Positions 23,245 through 35,400 of a stretch of DNA of 64,000 nucleotides are shown piece by piece. Positions within the stretch are counted from its first letter, which is position 1. Every line of letters starts with the position of its first letter. The notes below the pieces were generated by a model, which worked only from the letters and a program-made list of their open reading frames with translations, was not told the origin of the DNA and did no database searches. This DNA comes from Erythroxylum novogranatense (taxonomy: Eukaryota > Streptophyta > Magnoliopsida > Malpighiales > Erythroxylaceae), in the NCBI GenBank assembly GCA_029891385.1, contig CM057235.1, positions 22,375,120-22,439,119 on the forward strand, in the 5' to 3' direction. The translations under genes and the position numbers were made by a program.

Positions 23245-24406
23245 TTTGAACCTCCGAGGTTCGAATAATGTGAGAAGGATCTGATCTGTACCTTCTCAAC
23301 ATAGAAATATGAAAAATATTATGGATCTGAGACAACTCTGGAGGCAATGCCAACCTGTAAGCTAACGGCCCGATCCTCTCTAGAATCTCATACGGACCCA
23401 CATACCGAGGACTTAACTTGCCTTTCTTGCCAAACCTCATGACTCCCTTCCATGGAGACGTCTTCAGGAATACTTTGTCACCTATTGCGTACTCCATCTC
23501 CTTCCTGTGAGCATCTGCATAACTCTTCATTCTATCCTGAGCTGCCTTAAGCCGCTGCTTGATCAAACTAACCTTATTCATTGTCATCTGAACCAATTCT
23601 GGTCCTACCAGTTTCCTTTCACCTTCTTCATCCCAACATATTGGAGTCCTGCATCTTCTGCCATACATCGCTTCATAAGGAGCCATCTGAATGCTCGAAT
23701 GGTACGAATTATTATAGGGAAATTCGACCAACGACAAATGTTCATCCCATGCTCCTTTGAAGTCCATGACACACGCTCTGAGCATTCCCTCTAGGGTCTG
23801 AATGGTCCTCTCAGATTGACCATCCGTCTGAGGATGAAATGTTGTGCTGAAACTCAACTTAGTTCTTAGAGCTTCCTGCAAACTACTCCAGAATCTCGAC
23901 GTAAATCGAGGATCCCTATCGGATACTATGGAATCTGGAACTCCATGTAACCTCACTACCTCATCAATGTATTTCCTTGCTAACACCTGCAATGAATCTG
24001 TCTGCTTAATTGCCAGAAAATGGGCTGACTTGGTTAACCGATCTACAATAACCCATATGGCATCATGCTTCCTACTAGTTCTGGGTAAACCCATCAGAAA
24101 ATCCATAGTGATCCTTTGCCACTTCCATTCAGGAATGGACAATGGCCTTAACAAGCCTGAAGGTGCCTGGTGTTCAGCCTTGACCTGCTGACACACTAGA
24201 CATCTGCTCACATACTCTGCTACATCCCTCTTCATGCCTTTCCACCAGAAATGCTCCTTCAAGTCCCTATACATCCTGGTGCTGCCTGGGTGCATGGAAT
24301 AAGGCGCATTATGTGCCTCATCCAAGATCTCGTCCTTGACTTCCTTAATATTCGGAATACACAATCTGCTTCCGACTACCATAAGTCCGTCATCTCTCAC
24401 TACCAC
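23237..24406 (-). CDS. Integrase ORF of the truncated copy (389 codons, uninterrupted)
   Basis: The frame holds the H-H-C-C zinc finger (HPGSTRMYRDLKEHFWW then CLVCQQVKAEH), the catalytic core with [34 protein letters not shown] and TDGQSERT, the GPYEILERIGPLAY C-terminal barrel and HNIFHISMLRRY. The chromodomain follows in another frame at 23244-23032 because of one frame change. Integrase joins element cDNA to host DNA. This is the best-preserved integrase in the window although its element has no gag, RT or promoter of its own. As part of a polyprotein it has no real start codon, so no product is expected. Confidence 0.85.
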   Translation of the reverse strand: MVVRDDGLMVVGSRLCIPNIKEVKDEILDEAHNAPYSMHPGSTRMYRDLKEHFWWKGMKRDVAEYVSRCLVCQQVKAEHQAPSGLLRPLSIPEWKWQRITMDFLMGLPRTSRKHDAIWVIVDRLTKSAHFLAIKQTDSLQVLARKYIDEVVRLHGVPDSIVSDRDPRFTSRFWSSLQEALRTKLSFSTTFHPQTDGQSERTIQTLEGMLRACVMDFKGAWDEHLSLVEFPYNNSYHSSIQMAPYEAMYGRRCRTPICWDEEGERKLVGPELVQMTMNKVSLIKQRLKAAQDRMKSYADAHRKEMEYAIGDKVFLKTSPWKGVMRFGKKGKLSPRYVGPYEILERIGPLAYRLALPPELSQIHNIFHISMLRRYRSDPSHIIRTSEVQIE

Positions 24407-24522
24407 TTCAGACTACTTGCCATTCTGGATTTCCTCACGAAGCTTACTCAATTCTGCATCCTGCTCCTGCAACTCCTTGACTTTCTCTCTAAGTATCGGC
24501 CTCACCCTGAATTGAGCAAGAA

Positions 24523-26615
24523 GATGTTCTACCCAAACTAAGACGATGCTGACGTCATGAGATGAATTGTTGACGTCATACTGAGATGCAAAACTAAGAT
24601 GAAGCAATAAAAAGGGCATAACTTTCACTACAAGTTTCGGATTGAGGTCATTCTTAGACCATTTTAAGGAAGACTTCTAGACCTACAACTTCCATGAAGA
24701 CCTCATAAACTATTTTTGCCTCTGTAAGGGTTAAAAATTTTAAAACAATGCAGCTTTCCCGAAAGTTCACCCTATGAAACAATATCAACTTCAAATGATC
24801 ACAACTTTCTACTACGATCTCCAAATCTTACAAACTTTATATCGTTGAAAAATTGGAAAAATCATCTACAACTTCCTAGAAGACAATTTTGCTTAATTCA
24901 TCTCATATTAACCCAGAATATCCTTGAAGTCAGTACACACATTTTGTTCCCCCTACGTAACCTTGAGTATCATGGGCAGAAACAAAATCATAAGCCATCA
25001 GTATCAAAAGATCGTAGTTTTACAAAGCTTTAATGGGCATTTCAAGCCCCTAATACACGAATGTTTCAAGAATATTCCAAGATACAAAAGATATGTGAAC
25101 AATAAATTGCTCAAAATGCAATTAAAATCTTGTTTTACTAGATTTGTTTAAATTACACCAACATTTCAAAAGTGGAGTGATGTCTTGGCCCTTGTTTACT
25201 CAATCTCTTGCTCATCACCTGCTTATGGGGAGGAAAGTGGGGGTAAACTCAAAGGCTTGCGGGTAACAATTTTATAGTTTACAACAAGCAAAAACATTTT
25301 AAAAACATTTTCCATATAGGAAATCATGTGTATGCAGTCATGAATGCATCACTCATATCAACTTGTCATGAACACATAAACATATCAGATGGTTTGGGTG
25401 GATCCAAAACAGAACATACTACATATTTCTACATAATGATCTTGCGTAGCCGTGAACTTATGGGAGTCTCTGAAGGAGCTCCAATGCGGCTAGTGGGCAG
25501 GCGGGAGAAGCCTTTAACTTGGTCAACGTGCACGCGACATAACTTAGGGGACCACCACAAACCCACATAACACATATTTCATGATCTTGCAAGCTTGATG
25601 GCCAAAATGGCCCTTCTCTTGAAAACTTGCTTTTTCGTATACTTGTTATATCTTGAATCATTTCCAAAAGCATGGTCTCAAAAATTATGCATCATTTCAA
25701 AGAATCATTTAAAAACAACTTTTCATGATTTATCACATAAATCATGTATAATCATGTACCACAATCTTACAGCATTTAGAAAACATTAAATGCACATGAA
25801 TGAGGTAGTTGAAAAATCATTTACTATGATTTCTTGACAAAAACTTTATTGGCTTATTACTTAACTATAAAAGTGAAACCCACCTTGAAGTCCTTGACTA
25901 TGGCTTGCTCAAATGTGCCTCTCCTCTTACTCCTCTTGTCTTTCTTGATTCCCTTTTCATAGACAAAAATTTCCATCTTGAATAGGGTTGCTATAATGGA
26001 AACCAACAAAGTATGTTCCATAAGATGGTTCTAGAAAACTTAAACCCATGCATTTTCTAAGCTTCATGAACCAAAACCCTTCCCATATCTAAAGCATTAA
26101 AATGCTCTTAACTTAGATCTTCACCAAAAGAAGAGATGCTTGGTTTAAAAGAAAGCTCTTGATTTTCTCTACCTTTTTTCCCTTCTTGCAAAACCTCTAA
26201 ATCTCTCTAGAAAGCTTAGGAAAGATGAAACCCTAGCTCAAATCTCTTCCTTCCTCTCAACCACTGAAATCTCTCTTTCTCTTTCTCTTTGATTTGTTAT
26301 TTCACTTTTCCTCTTCCATTTTCGTTTTTCTCCTTCTTAAGGAAGGAAATAACACTTCTTTCTTCCCATCTTACCCTTAATGACTTATAAAAGTCCACCT
26401 TGCCCTTCCTTTAATGCCTAATGGTTTCTAGACTTATGTGGCTTGCCAAAGTTGCCCTCATACTCTTTTACTACTTTAATACTTTCACTAACCCCTGTCA
26501 TATTTTCTTTCACACTTTAACATAATTAAACACTCCTGATAAATAACTTATCTATCAAAACCTTGAAATCAATTTTAAATCATGCTTATTCATTAAAAAA
26601 AATTCAGGGCCAATA
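24523..26615 (-). repeat. Old solo LTR, right portion
   Basis: This continues the repeat array seen at 10870-11646: AAACTAAGACGATGCTGACG and CATGAGATGAATTG start it. It then carries blocks related to the long LTRs (a TAACAATTTTATAG tract, GGTCAACGTGCACGCGAC, and promoter-like TTCCTTCTC runs near 26150-26350). It ends CAGGGCCAATA at 26615, followed by the AACCT duplication. No gene is present. Confidence 0.75.
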
Positions 26616-28195
26616 AACCTAGTAGAGACAAAGGAAAGAAGGTGGCAAGTATTGAATTTGTCGCTAGTCAACAACAACCACATCAATTAGACCCTAGTCG
26701 ATAACAGCAATCGACTTCATCCACCAATGAAGCTAGTTAGCAACAACCTCTATCTACCTCAACTGGTACTAAAGGATCTACATGTGTGTTAACCTTTAAC
26801 ATCTATAATTAGACTTATGCTCAAATATATATTTACATGTTTAATGCGTATTTTCTTATCATTATTGCTTTGTTGTCAGGTTGCAATATCGCCATCAGAA
26901 AAAGAGGTAGAGGTATAACTAAAAGTTGTGAGTTATAAAACATGAATGTTGCAATGAACGTCAAGTTGTCTATATATATTGATGCCTTGTAAGGTTGTTC
27001 TATAAACAAGGTTCAACCGACAAAATTGTCTAGTAAGTTGGGGTAATTGCCAGAAATGAATTATCTTGCCTTAAGCAAGCCAAGCAGTTGAGGGAAGACA
27101 ACTTGCTAGAGATTGCTTTGGACAAAGTTTCAATAAATTTTCAATTTATTTAATTATATGCAATATTGTTTTACTTATTTAAAGAATAATTACACTTTTA
27201 CTTTTCGCAAATGAAGCTCAATATCATCAATATCGACAACCCTAAAGTTTCAAATTGTGTCACTTCACTTTTGAAACAAAGGACAGAGTATCATCATTAT
27301 CCACTATATAAATATTACAAATCTTTTCCTTTGAATGAGGAGGCAAAGAGATATGTTTTGCATTGAATCTCTTTAGAAATTATGTGATTATTGGGCCTCT
27401 CCCAATGTTTAGGTTTGTTCTCTTTCCTTTCACATTTGTTTCCATTAATCTTGTTAGATGATTTAATCATTATTTTTCTTTATTTAGGAAAAGTGTGAGA
27501 AAGTCAAGGTTAACAGAGGAAAAATGAAAAATTCTCATAACCAAGGCTCCAAATCATTTGTTGTCGTGCGAAATGAATATGAAAGTTCCTTATTTACAAG
27601 TTATAATTATATTAGTAAATACAATACTATTTATTATGTTTTGAATTTTTTCCATAAAACAAAGGCAGAAGGAACTATAAAGAGAAGCGTATGATAGGAT
27701 CACACTCTACAAACTGACACACTATAAGGAAGGAGAAAGCTGGATGTTTGAAGAAGCGCGCAATAATTATGTAAGTATAAAAAATTATTTAAATTTTAAC
27801 TTTATTTATTTATATAGTACTAACTAATAATATTTGAATTGAATATTGATTTTTTTTAATTTCAGAATAAGATGTAGGAGTTGTTGCAAACATCAATATC
27901 TGACAGAAATGAGCCTAATGTAGATGGCATTTGCAACAAGGTGCTTGGTATAAGATTCAAGTATATCAAAGGTTTTGGGTTTAGGGCTAAGCCAACTACT
28001 ACATCCTTATTAAGACCAACATATGTTGGCCATCTTCATGAGGAGAATCAGTCACTTAAGACTAAATTAGAGCGTAGTGAATAAAACTTGAAATGAAAAA
28101 ACAAGTTGGCCAAGCTTGAATTAGCTTGAAAAGTTGGTCAAAAAATTACTTGATATGAATTATATAAGTAATGATGATGAAAACGAGTATTAGTC
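26616..28195 (+). pseudogene. CACTA (En/Spm)-type transposase-associated gene remnant
   Basis: Exon-like pieces translate to the plant transposase family PF03004 (Ptta/En/Spm). They are a Q/S/T-rich N-terminus, RKRGRGITK (about 26895), a VKLSIYIDA-SKLGVIARNE-like region, NSHNQGSKSFVVVRNE (about 27530), DRITLYKLTHYKEGESWMFE (about 27690-27770) and ICNKVLGIRFKYIKGFGF (about 27935). It ends in a LHEENQSLKTKLERSE coiled coil. An intron with GTAAGT at 27771 and TTTCAG ending at 27865 keeps the frame. Stops (TAA near 26700, TAG near 27875) make it a pseudogene. Its ATG lies at 10298, across the LTR insertion. Confidence 0.7.
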
Positions 28196-28374
28196 ATTAA
28201 ACTAATATTAATTTTTGTATCTTTTACATAAGTATTTTTGTTAACGTTTGCAATTAACATTTAATGATATTTTATTGTTTATATACAATACTTCTACTTT
28301 CTAATTATTTTTATTATTTTTGTATAATAATATAAAATTTTCTAAATATTACATACAATAACATTGGTTAAAAA
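28196..28374. other. AT-rich DNA downstream of the CACTA-like gene
   Basis: No gene is visible. I looked for a CACTA 3' terminus (ending TAGTG) and found none that pairs with a start. Confidence 0.5.
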
Positions 28375-28566
28375 TGTCACCAATAATTATAAGTATTCAG
28401 TGGACAGGAATACTGTAAATCTTCTGGGAACTACAGGGATGTAGTGCTCTAGCAGTAGATTAAGCTTCAATCCTTCTCCTACTCTGTTTATGTCCCTCCT
28501 GCTATTACTCTATGTCCCTCCTACTAATACTCTCTTTTCTTCCTTTTACCCTTGTCCCTCTACAAA
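28375..28566 (+). other. 5' untranslated part of the L1-type LINE (cut off by LTR element)
   Basis: Pyrimidine-rich DNA with CCTCCTGCTATTACTC-like runs leads up to the duplication ACAAA at 28562-28566. It continues on the far side of the LTR element at 39955 with the same C/T-rich style (CCATCCTCCTTCCTACTCC). Joining the two sides restores an uninterrupted leader to the LINE. The exact LINE start is not defined. Confidence 0.45.
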
Positions 28567-29240
28567 TGTAACATCCCGTCCCCATATTAAGGGTTAGGAC
28601 CCGAAATTTCAGTACATGTGAGCTCAAAGAGAAATTAAGATAATGCATTTTCTTGCTCATGCATCATATTAGTATATATGCACATAAATATAGAATGTTT
28701 TCGCATAAAAAGTGGCACATGCATTCATTGACAACTTCCGGGTATAATTGATGTTAAATGTGATTTTTTTGAAAATGGGGAGTAGAAGGAGTATAAAGAG
28801 TAATCTGGTATGAGTTGTGATAATGAAAGGTTTAGAAACAAAATTGATAGTGATCTGGGAAATATTCACTGAGTGTGCAGTGGTCTGTTAGCCATAACTT
28901 TTTATCTAGTTATCTAAAAGAGATGATTCCTAATTTGGATTAAACTATAAACTTATGGCTACATTTCATATGAAGACATCGAATTTCAATTATGTCTTTA
29001 AGAATCTCAAAAGTTGTCACGAACTTAAGAAATTGGTGCAGCGCGTTAGTGTATGAATGGAAAATTCATCTTTGGACTTTAGGGGCAAATTTGGGATTGA
29101 TATAAATAGATTTTAGCTAGGGTGACTTCTGGAAATTTATAGATCTTTCTTTTATCTTTCCAAAGGTATATTATATGAAAAATGTGGACATCAAAGACAA
29201 AAGTTGTGATTCTTATAAGTAGATACGTTCTGGACGCAAA

Positions 29241-29410
29241 AGTGAGACGGAAGAAGTGAGACAATAGAAATGAGACGATGAAAAGTAAGACGAAGTTACT
29301 GTTCATCATCTCAATTACTGTTCATCATCTTAGTACTGTTCATCGTCTCAGTTACTGCTCATCAGTACTGTTCATCGTCTTAGTTACTGTTTATTTCTTC
29401 CGTCTTAAAA
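29241..29410. repeat. Hairpin-forming array: GAGACGATGAAA units then TACTGTTCATCATCTC units
   Basis: About 55 bases of purine-rich units (AGTGAGACG, GAGACGATGAAAAGTAAGACG) are followed from 29296 by at least six ACTGTTCATC(A/G)TCT units. The two halves are near-complementary, so the transcript could fold into a long imperfect hairpin. Confidence 0.8.
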
Positions 29411-29454
29411 TGACATCCTACCTTCTGTTCTTTTTTTGACCTCACAGATGAAAT

Positions 29455-29745
29455 AATTGGCCTTTGAAGTCTTCATAAGCTTGTAGCTCTTGAATTCTTC
29501 TTTCAAGCCATATAAATATCTCCTTAATCCGATATCTGTAGGGAAAGTTATGGCAATTTTCCTAACCTTGAATCGTCTGATGACATCATCTTCGTCTCAA
29601 AATGACGTCATATCGTCTGTTTTCTTTTTGACCCCTCAGATGAACGAATTGGCCTTTGAGGTCTTCATAAGAGTTGTAGCTCTTGAATTCTTCTTTCACA
29701 CTATAGAAAGAACCCCTTAATCCGATATCTGTAGAGAAATTTATG
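29455..29745 (+). repeat. Two tandem copies of a roughly 190 bp LTR module
   Basis: AATTGGCCTTTGA(A/G)GTCTTCATAAG, then GTTGTAGCTCTTGAATTCTT, then TTAATCCGATATCTGTAG occurs near 29457 and again near 29648. A TGACGTCA octamer lies between them at 29603. The reverse complement of the same block makes up the tandem array in the unrelated-length LTR at 10870-11646. Confidence 0.8.
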
Positions 29746-32446
29746 GCTGTTTCCCCGAAACAGGTTCAGTATGATTGAGTTCATCAACATGGTTGCTTCT
29801 TTTGACCATAACTTCTTCTCTAGACCTCCAAATGACTTAATTCTTGAACCATTGAATTAGTAAGAATTTTCTATACATCGCCACCAAGAATCATGGCTAT
29901 CTAAAATGAAGGGGGATATATTGAATGAAAAGAGTGGGACGGGTACAGTGAGTATGTTTTTAAAGGATATGAACTGATGTTATTCCATTGAACATACTTC
30001 GGTATTTTGATGATTTCTGGAGCTATACAGATTCAAATGAGATAATTTTTGATTTGTGATAAACTAGATACATCGAGCTACAAATGGTATGAAGAAATTG
30101 TAATCTTATTCAATCTATAAGATGTTTAAATTTCAAATGGAATTTGTATATAGTATATTGTTATGGACAAGAGTAGTCCAAACATATTTGAAGTGTATCT
30201 TTTGAAACACTGAACCGAATCAAATGAGTTTGGAGGCATTAGAAACTTAAGACAGTGAGGGACATTTTTCTTAAAGAAAGTGTTATGTTTGAATGTTCAA
30301 GGTTATTTTTCGCAAGACACTTAAGTTTTAAAGAGCATAAGCTTATAAGGAAGGATAAAATGGACTTTTTGGACTCATTAATGGCAAAATTGGAAAAAAG
30401 AAGTATTGTCTAGCTTATAAATAAAGGGGAGAAAGAAAATGGACAAGAAAAGAGAGAAATATCATGAAGAAGAAAGAGAAATACGAAGAGAAGAAGAATG
30501 AAAGAGAGAGAAAGAAGAGAGAACAAGCTAGGGTTTTAATTTCCTTAGCCTTCAAGAGAGATTTTAAAGTTGTTCAAGAAGAGAAAATGTAAGAGGAAGA
30601 AAAGAGCTTCCATTTGAGCTAAAGATCTCTTTTTGGTGAAGAATCAAGGTAAGATATTTCACTCTTTTGGATTTTTGGAAGGATTCTAGCTTATGAAGTT
30701 TAGAAATTGGTTGAGTTTAAATGTTCTAGAATCAATTTTGGAGATTTTGCATTGTGGGATTTGTAAGTGGATTTCTATTGAATGAGATTTGGTTTGTTTT
30801 AGGAAACCAAGAGAATCCTACCCAAGAACAAGGGGAAATACAATTTTGACTCGAAGTTTTGCAAGCCAACTAGGTGGGTAATATATTTATGGTTTTTGTG
30901 TAAATGGGCAATATGCCTAAATGTGTACATATGTTTAAATTGCTAAGCTATGAATGGGTATTTGATATTATGAGATCATGTGAGGTTAGAAAAGAGATGA
31001 TGAAAAATTGAGTTATGATATAGAGTAACCAAGTGTTCTTGAAGTGTAGCTTATGAATAAGCTAGACATATAAAAAAGGGTAAAGATTGAAAGGAGCATT
31101 CAGATTGATCATGTACAAATGAAGTGTAAGTCTAAGTTCAATAAGACATGTATGAATTTTGAAATGGGAATGAGCATAATATGTGTTCTAAAACATACCC
31201 GGGATTGTCATTAAGCATGCATTGTACATAGTCCATTTATTATCTGTGTGTACTTATTGATGAGTGTGAAATGAGTGTTTTGCATATATAGGCTGTGTAG
31301 GTCGAGTGTCCACATTCTAACGTTCCAGAATTGGGAAGCAAATGCTATTTTGGAGCGTACTGTGAGTAGACTTAGATGGTCTTACTTTATTGTTTGTTTT
31401 GTTTATGTTATAAATTGAGTGATTATGACTAATTATGAATGTGTCTTGATTGTTGAAATTTAGACAATGAAGGTCCGATGAAGGTGCTATATGAATGAGA
31501 TATTGAAGTGTTAATTGTATGTGAATGTGATAGTTAAATGTGCATTTGTATTTGGATATGAATGAAATTGTGGAATTTTCCACTTCAATGTGGAATGCCA
31601 GACTAAGGTCCGATGATATGAGAAAGTGATTGAATGGGATATGCAAGTGTGAGTGATGCATTCCATTGCATGAATGCACGCAACATAATGGCAGTAGTGA
31701 CCAGAGTAGCCACCGATCAGAGCTTCAAGCTCAACGTGTGAAAAGAGCCTCGAGCTCAAAAGTAATTCAGAGCCTCAGGCTCAACGTTTGATGAGCCCTA
31801 TATGGGACGGTTATCAATGAGCCCAGTATCCAATGGATATGGGACAGTTTAGGCACTCGGTCACAATAAAGTAACAAATGGAAAGTGAGTCTCATGTGCA
31901 CTGCATATGCATGATATAAATGATTAAATTATATTGAATGTGAAATGAAAATGATGTGAATATGATTTGTGTGTATATGATGAGTGAGTCATCGATGATG
32001 GTCACTCACTGAGTTCGCAAAACTCACCCAAAATTTACAAATATTTTTCAGGATTCAGAAGAATACCCCATTAGGCCAACGGGAGTATACCTACAACATT
32101 CAAGTAAAGGATAGAGATTGGGATCAGTTCGCGTCTGCATTGTCTGTCTTTATTTTTGTATTAAATTGTATATTCTGCAACTTCCGTATAAATTGTATTT
32201 TGAAATGACTCAAGTGTTTGTATTTGTGAAAGGGCCAAATGGCCATATGGGAATTTTGTAAATGGCATTGTATGATGGGAAAGGGCTTATGCCCTATTTG
32301 ATTATTGACTTCCGCATGTGTGTTTGTGAAAAAAAATATACCTAATTTTGATTGATTGAGTGATTTAGCACACCACCCTCGTGGGGTTCGGACTCAGATA
32401 TCACCATCGATGTCAGGTTTAGGTCTTACGGGAGTGAGGTGCTATA

Positions 32447-35400
32447 TTTATGTGGTATCAGAGCCCATAAGCACTATCTTATATGGGCATTCTGAAATAT
32501 GTGTCAAGTTATATGCATATGCATATTAGTCATGTCATAGTAGACAGTGGCAACTGATCCCCCAGTATGAGTCACATGCATGAGCATTTCCTTAAGAGTT
32601 TGAGCGGTTAATTGCATTGAGAAAATTGATGATTTGACAGAATGTGCAAAAATGAAGGTTTATGGACATCTTGGAAATGGGAAATAGCATATGGTTTTGT
32701 ATGATAGATAAAGGTTCACCCCAATGGGGGTATGTACCCTTAAAGGTGATATAGGTGGGAATAGGTATATTGTTACAGATTGATTGAGGAAAAATCGGGA
32801 TATGAGGTGAATTGTAATCATAAAATTGTTATGATCATAAAAGCATGACTTTGAAAACAAAATGGTTATGTGAGTATTGTGATAAGAGTTTATAATTCAG
32901 TATCAGGAGATAGATATGTCCTCGAAGGTGAGATATAAATGTGAATACACTGTCATGGGTTGTTTGAAAAAAAAAGGGATATGAAAAAAAATGAATGATG
33001 AGATTAAGGTGTACAAGCCAAGTTGTTATGACCTTGAAAGGTTGAACTTGGACTTAAAATGGTTGTGTGATTATCGATATAAGAGTTTATGATTCAGTAT
33101 GAGAATATATTTGTGAAATGGAGATTTAAGCTTCATATGGATTATGCCCCTACAATTATAAATTGATTGAAAATAAATATGTCCGAGATGAAATAAAATG
33201 AGTGACAATATGAAGAGGAGACAAAGATGAGGAAAGAAAGGAATAATAGGGGAAAGAAATAGAAATGAACGACTTTATATGAGATGGATGATAGGTAGTA
33301 AGGAGAAAGTTATCAATGCATAAAAGATAGGATTTTAGGTGAGAATGAGAAAGAGATAAGCAAAAGCCCCCAAGGTCAAGTTAATTTGTTACCGTGAGGA
33401 CAAAATTGATAATGGGGTTATTATATCAAGTGAGAATATTGGGCACATATGTGTGTGGAATAATATAGGAAGCAATCTAAGGCTTATTGAATATTATTAG
33501 TCGTAGTTCTTATAGCCCAAAGCCTGATATGAATTGGAGAAACACATGAAAGTGTTAATAGTGATCCATAGAGGATAGATTGACATTGTTAATGATGTTA
33601 CTACGGGTGATGAATTTTTGTGAAAAAGAAAAGGGCCCGATCGTGGCACAGTCTTCATGATCGAGAACAGATACAAAAGGAAAATTGTTGTCCTGAATCA
33701 AATGAGATTAAGGTATCTTGAATATAAGTTATTAATTGATGAATTGCCTTAAAAGACATATCTGGAAAAGAGATAGAATGATCTTGATGATTTATGCCAA
33801 AGTATTAGAGTAAATGAAATTGTTTATTGCCCTACAGAGCCTCATTTCAAGGGACATTCTGATCATGTAAGCTATGGCACAACTTGATCCTATTTGGGAT
33901 ATTATGTATAGTTGAAATTGATCTTCTTAAGATACTAAGAATGACTGATAAGTAATTATGGAAAATAATTGGTTGATAAGGATTTCATGACTAGTATCGA
34001 CGATTGTAGCAAGAAATCTTCTTTCAAAGAAGAATTTCCCTAAAGTGAGTCTAGTTGATTAGACGATTCAGTTTAAGAGTGATCATTGAAGAAATAAATC
34101 AGAAATGACTATGTAATAAATCAAAAGTGGATAATGGAGTCTTTTCCCAAACTGAGATTTAGGCATAAGAGGTGGAATACTGAGAATGTATACAGTTTGT
34201 TTGATGTAAAGTAGCCAACTTTATAAGTGGATTTTAAATTCGAGGTGACACTATTGCAAATGTGAGGAGAATATAGGTCTACATTATATTTGATGTAAAT
34301 ATGTTCGAGAGATCCAAATTGAATATGAGGAAGTGAGACCAACACGCAAAGTGAAGAATTCAATGAATTGAAAATGTGTGGAGGAACTAGTACGATTGAA
34401 TAGGCATCCGAATAAGTCGATGTGAATGTGAGGAAATCGAATGAAAAGAGAAAATCATTAGAGACAAGAAGTCAAATGGGAGATAAAAAAAAAATTGAGT
34501 GATATCTGTGGGAGTTAATCATACCCCAATAGCATTATGATATTGAAGATTTAAGTGATCCAAGCAAAATTGTATCAATTAGTGACTGTGATCATAGATG
34601 GTATTTTGAGTGTGTTTGAAGGGTAAAAAGGGATATTTTAAATCTTTGAGGAATATGACGTTGATGATAAGCATATCATTTGGATTTGGAGATTATGCAA
34701 TATATGATGAAGTTTCATATCAGAGAATAAGATACAATCTGTTGTAATAGTATAATGTGGTTTTGTATGGATAAAGACAATTAAAGTCTTACAAGTTGAT
34801 TTTGATATGTGGTAGAAGTGTTATGATAGAAATCGTTTTGAAGTCTTAGAGACATTAGATGTGCCAAGTCATTTCTGGAATGTACAAATTATGTAAGGTT
34901 GGGGAAAATTATTGAGTTTGAAGAATGTACAAATGAGTGCTATACTGGTAAAGGTAGTGTGTAATCTGACATATTGAACAGACAATTCTATAATGAACTA
35001 GTGAAATTTCAGATATTGAGGTTACCAAATCTAGTGTAATGAAGAGTGCAAAATGCTGAGTGGAATATGGGGCAAAATGAAGTGTATTTTAGACCAATTT
35101 ATTTGAAAGAAGTAAGAAAACCTAAAAACTAAAGATTTAGATGAGTCCCATAGTGGAATTGAAAACGAATATGAACTTTCAAGGGGAATCGAAAGAATGA
35201 TATTTGGTGATTAAAATAAAAAGTAGGTGTACCCGATAAAGATGTTTAAACAAAGAAAGTCTTAGAGAAGCTTAAGTAATAACCTAAGCTTGACATCCTG
35301 ATAGGAATACACTAAGATTGCATTTTAGCTACTAAGGATGTAGAAACATGTGGTTAAATGTTTAAGCTACCCACAGTTTTAACTGTTGGAAACATGCTTG

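Larger units (their letters stand above)
23020..24522 (-). mobile_element. Truncated second internal copy of the Tekay-like element
   Basis: This repeats the polypurine tract, chromodomain and integrase of copy 1 up to the RNase H-integrase spacer. It then stops inside that spacer at about 24522. Copy 1 goes on at the matching point (about 16378), whereas here the sequence switches to the old solo LTR (AGATGTTCTACCC...). The missing part (RNase H, RT, gag and an outer 5' LTR) was therefore deleted together with about 30 bases of the host LTR. A short AGAA microhomology sits at the joint. Confidence 0.85.
28567..32446 (+). repeat. 5' LTR (3,880 bp)
   Basis: It runs TGTAACATCCCGTCCCC... to ...GGGAGTGAGGTGCTATA. 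The terminal TA reads CA in the other LTR. It contains an inverted/tandem motif array (29241-29410), two tandem module units (about 29455-29745), a TATA-like AGCTTATAAATAAAGGGG segment near 30411 with a purine-rich GAAGAAAGAGAAATACG leader behind it, and blocks with AGCTCAACGTGTG repeats near 31720-31790. The TATAAATA box and leader may be the U3/R promoter (inference). Confidence 0.92.

Noticed and set aside
31317..31679. Minus-strand 120-codon frame, repeated at 38820-39182
   Set aside because: It looks conserved only because the two LTRs are copies of each other. The His/Asn/Thr-rich translation has no domain, and the frame is antisense to the element.
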